In this document: positions 62,826-64,000 of the stretch, piece after piece
Position numbering within the stretch: the first letter of the stretch is position 1
Layout of the letters: the number at the start of each line of letters is the position of its first letter
DNA from: Opitutaceae bacterium
GTDB lineage: Bacteria > Verrucomicrobiota > Verrucomicrobiia > Opitutales > Opitutaceae
Direction: 5' to 3'
Assembly (NCBI GenBank): GCA_028688225.1
Contig: JAQTYQ010000004.1
Coordinates: 143,929 to 207,928 of the forward strand
Length of the DNA: 64,000 bases
Notes under the pieces: generated by a model
Database searches by the model: none
What the model was told of the DNA's origin: nothing
What the model saw: only the letters and a program-made list of their open reading frames with translations
Made by a program: the position numbers and the translations under genes

Positions 62826-63959
62826 ATGAAAAAAAAGGCAGTCAAGCGCATTGGCATTCTGACCGCCGGCGGCGACAGCCCCGGCTTGAACGCGGCCATC
62901 CGGGCGGTGGGGAAAGCCGCCATCGGTGAGTACGGCTGGGAGATCATCGGCTTTCGCGACGGCTTTCTGGGACTGGCCCAGAGCCGCTGGGTTCGCTTCG
63001 ACAAAGGCCGGCTCGCCGGCATCCTCACGGTGGGAGGAACGGTTCTCGGCACGAGCCGCGACAAGCCGCATCGCATGGAAATCGACGGGCGGGTGCGGGA
63101 CATGACCGGCACCATTGTCGCCAATTACAAGCGGCTGGCCCTGGATGCGCTCGTATGCATCGGCGGCGGCGGGACGCATAAGAATGCGCTGCGCCTGGTC
63201 GAGAAGGGCCTCAACATCATCACGCTGCCCAAGACCATCGACAACGATGTGGCGATGACCGATGCCACGATCGGTTTTGACACCGCGCTCGGCATCGCCA
63301 CCGAGGCGCTCGACCGCCTGCACAGCACGGCGCACAGCCACCACCGGATCGTGATCGCGGAGATCATGGGGCATCGCGCCGGCTGGCTGACGCTGGGAGC
63401 GGGCATCGCCGGCGGCGCCGACGCGATCCTCATTCCCGAGATTCCCTACGACGTTGAAAAAATCGTCGCTGCCGTTCGCCGCCGCTCCCGCAGCGGCACC
63501 AACTTCAGCATCGTGGCGGTGGCGGAGGGGGCCATGTCGAAGCATGATGCCATCGGTTTCGATGCGGCGGAACGGCACCGGAAAAACGCCCGGACCGAGG
63601 TTGAGAAAGAGCATGCCAAGGCCGAGCTGGCCGCGCTGGAGGCCCGCCATGTCGGCAACACCCTGCGCCTGTCAAAGCAGCTCGAGGAACTCACGCGCCT
63701 AGAGGCGCGGGTCACGATCCTTGGCTATGTCCAGCGCGGCGGCACGCCGTCGGTCGCCGACCGGCTGCTGGCCACACGGCTGGGCACGGCCTGCGCGGGG
63801 TTCATCAACGAGGGGACTTTCGGCGTGATGGTCGCCGCCCGCGGCGACGGGGTGAAGGTCGTGCCGATCGAGGAGGTGGCAGGCAAGCTCAAGACCGTAC
63901 CCCTGGACCACCAATGGATTGAAGCGGCCCGCCGGGTGGGCACCTGTCTCGGCGACTGA
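62826..63959 (+). CDS. 6-phosphofructokinase, Gly/Lys donor-site type
   Basis: A second phosphofructokinase, 377 residues from the ATG at 62826 ([20 protein letters not shown]). The donor site is GGGGTHKNA (near residue 113) and the catalytic loop is [12 protein letters not shown]. Gly where the PPi enzymes have Asp suggests ATP, while Lys in PKTIDND is the PPi-like residue. Such mixed enzymes cannot be assigned a donor with certainty. Other motifs are [20 protein letters not shown] and [16 protein letters not shown]. An in-frame ATG at 62808 is possible. It likely feeds galactose and other hexoses to glycolysis. Confidence 0.9.
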   Translation: MKKKAVKRIGILTAGGDSPGLNAAIRAVGKAAIGEYGWEIIGFRDGFLGLAQSRWVRFDKGRLAGILTVGGTVLGTSRDKPHRMEIDGRVRDMTGTIVANYKRLALDALVCIGGGGTHKNALRLVEKGLNIITLPKTIDNDVAMTDATIGFDTALGIATEALDRLHSTAHSHHRIVIAEIMGHRAGWLTLGAGIAGGADAILIPEIPYDVEKIVAAVRRRSRSGTNFSIVAVAEGAMSKHDAIGFDAAERHRKNARTEVEKEHAKAELAALEARHVGNTLRLSKQLEELTRLEARVTILGYVQRGGTPSVADRLLATRLGTACAGFINEGTFGVMVAARGDGVKVVPIEEVAGKLKTVPLDHQWIEAARRVGTCLGD

Positions 63960-64000
63960 CCGGGGGAGTCCGGCCCGGGCCACGGCCCGATCCGGGTGGA

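Overview
The window is GC-rich, gene-dense bacterial chromosome. Gene content points to a Verrucomicrobiota member, most likely Opitutaceae. The clues are DUF4412 and DUF3016 exported proteins, a glycine-rich RRM protein, PPi-type phosphofructokinase, MetX-MetW, and saccharolytic genes such as a GH2 mannosidase with a GPH symporter. This placement is inferred from family recognition, not from a database search. There is no prophage, intact insertion sequence, CRISPR array or rRNA operon. The only RNA gene recognised is a tmRNA (ssrA). Many genes lack an obvious Shine-Dalgarno sequence and several use GTG or TTG starts. The tandem Hsp20 genes are an exception, with textbook AGGAGG sites.

Layout. 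1-8.7 kb: end of cydB, a thioredoxin-like protein, a DUF7309/DUF6930-like protein, a truncated DUF4143 ATPase, prmB, a rhomboid-like zinc protein, a TPR protein and holA. 8.7-14.5 kb: purB, a BrnT/BrnA toxin-antitoxin pair, PPi-type phosphofructokinase with tandem terminators, and metX-metW. 14.6-18.4 kb: yebC, then the conserved rpmH-rnpA-yidD-yidC cluster. 18.4-27.5 kb: SRAP protein, exported proteins, an S4 RNA-binding protein, a glycosyltransferase, an FeS uracil-DNA glycosylase, an RRM protein, an FKBP and dus. 27.7-32.3 kb: a three-gene phosphorelay cluster. 32.3-38.6 kb: MalY-like beta-lyase, two Hsp20, FKBP, DUF167, a fungal-type cystathionine gamma-synthase and exonuclease III. 38.7-40.1 kb: a decayed patch with a frameshifted DUF3800 gene and the tail of a DNA methyltransferase. 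40.1-46.2 kb: CinA, VOC, SYLF, a zincin, a Spy-like protein, a flavoprotein, an AEC transporter and HPF. 46.4-47.4 kb: ssrA followed by a non-coding scar with inverted repeats. 47.4-64 kb: sugar genes, OadA-like carboxyltransferase, ABC-F, mdh, a class I DAHP synthase with a candidate attenuator, galK and a second phosphofructokinase.

Working together. MetX, cystathionine gamma-synthase and the MalY-type lyase, though scattered, could form a transsulfuration route from homoserine to homocysteine. GalK, two phosphofructokinases with different donor-site residues, malate dehydrogenase, the carboxyltransferase and the mannosidase/symporter fit a sugar-degrading lifestyle. The strongest new lead is the aroF/galK divergent intergenic region. 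There a canonical intrinsic terminator sits in the DAHP synthase leader with no upstream gene to terminate, preceded by a small reading frame whose stop codon lies in the loop of another hairpin. Other leads are several families of intergenic palindromes, a perfect hairpin beside the exonuclease III start, a CT-rich tandem repeat touching the yebC start, and an inverted repeat that includes the tmRNA CCA end.
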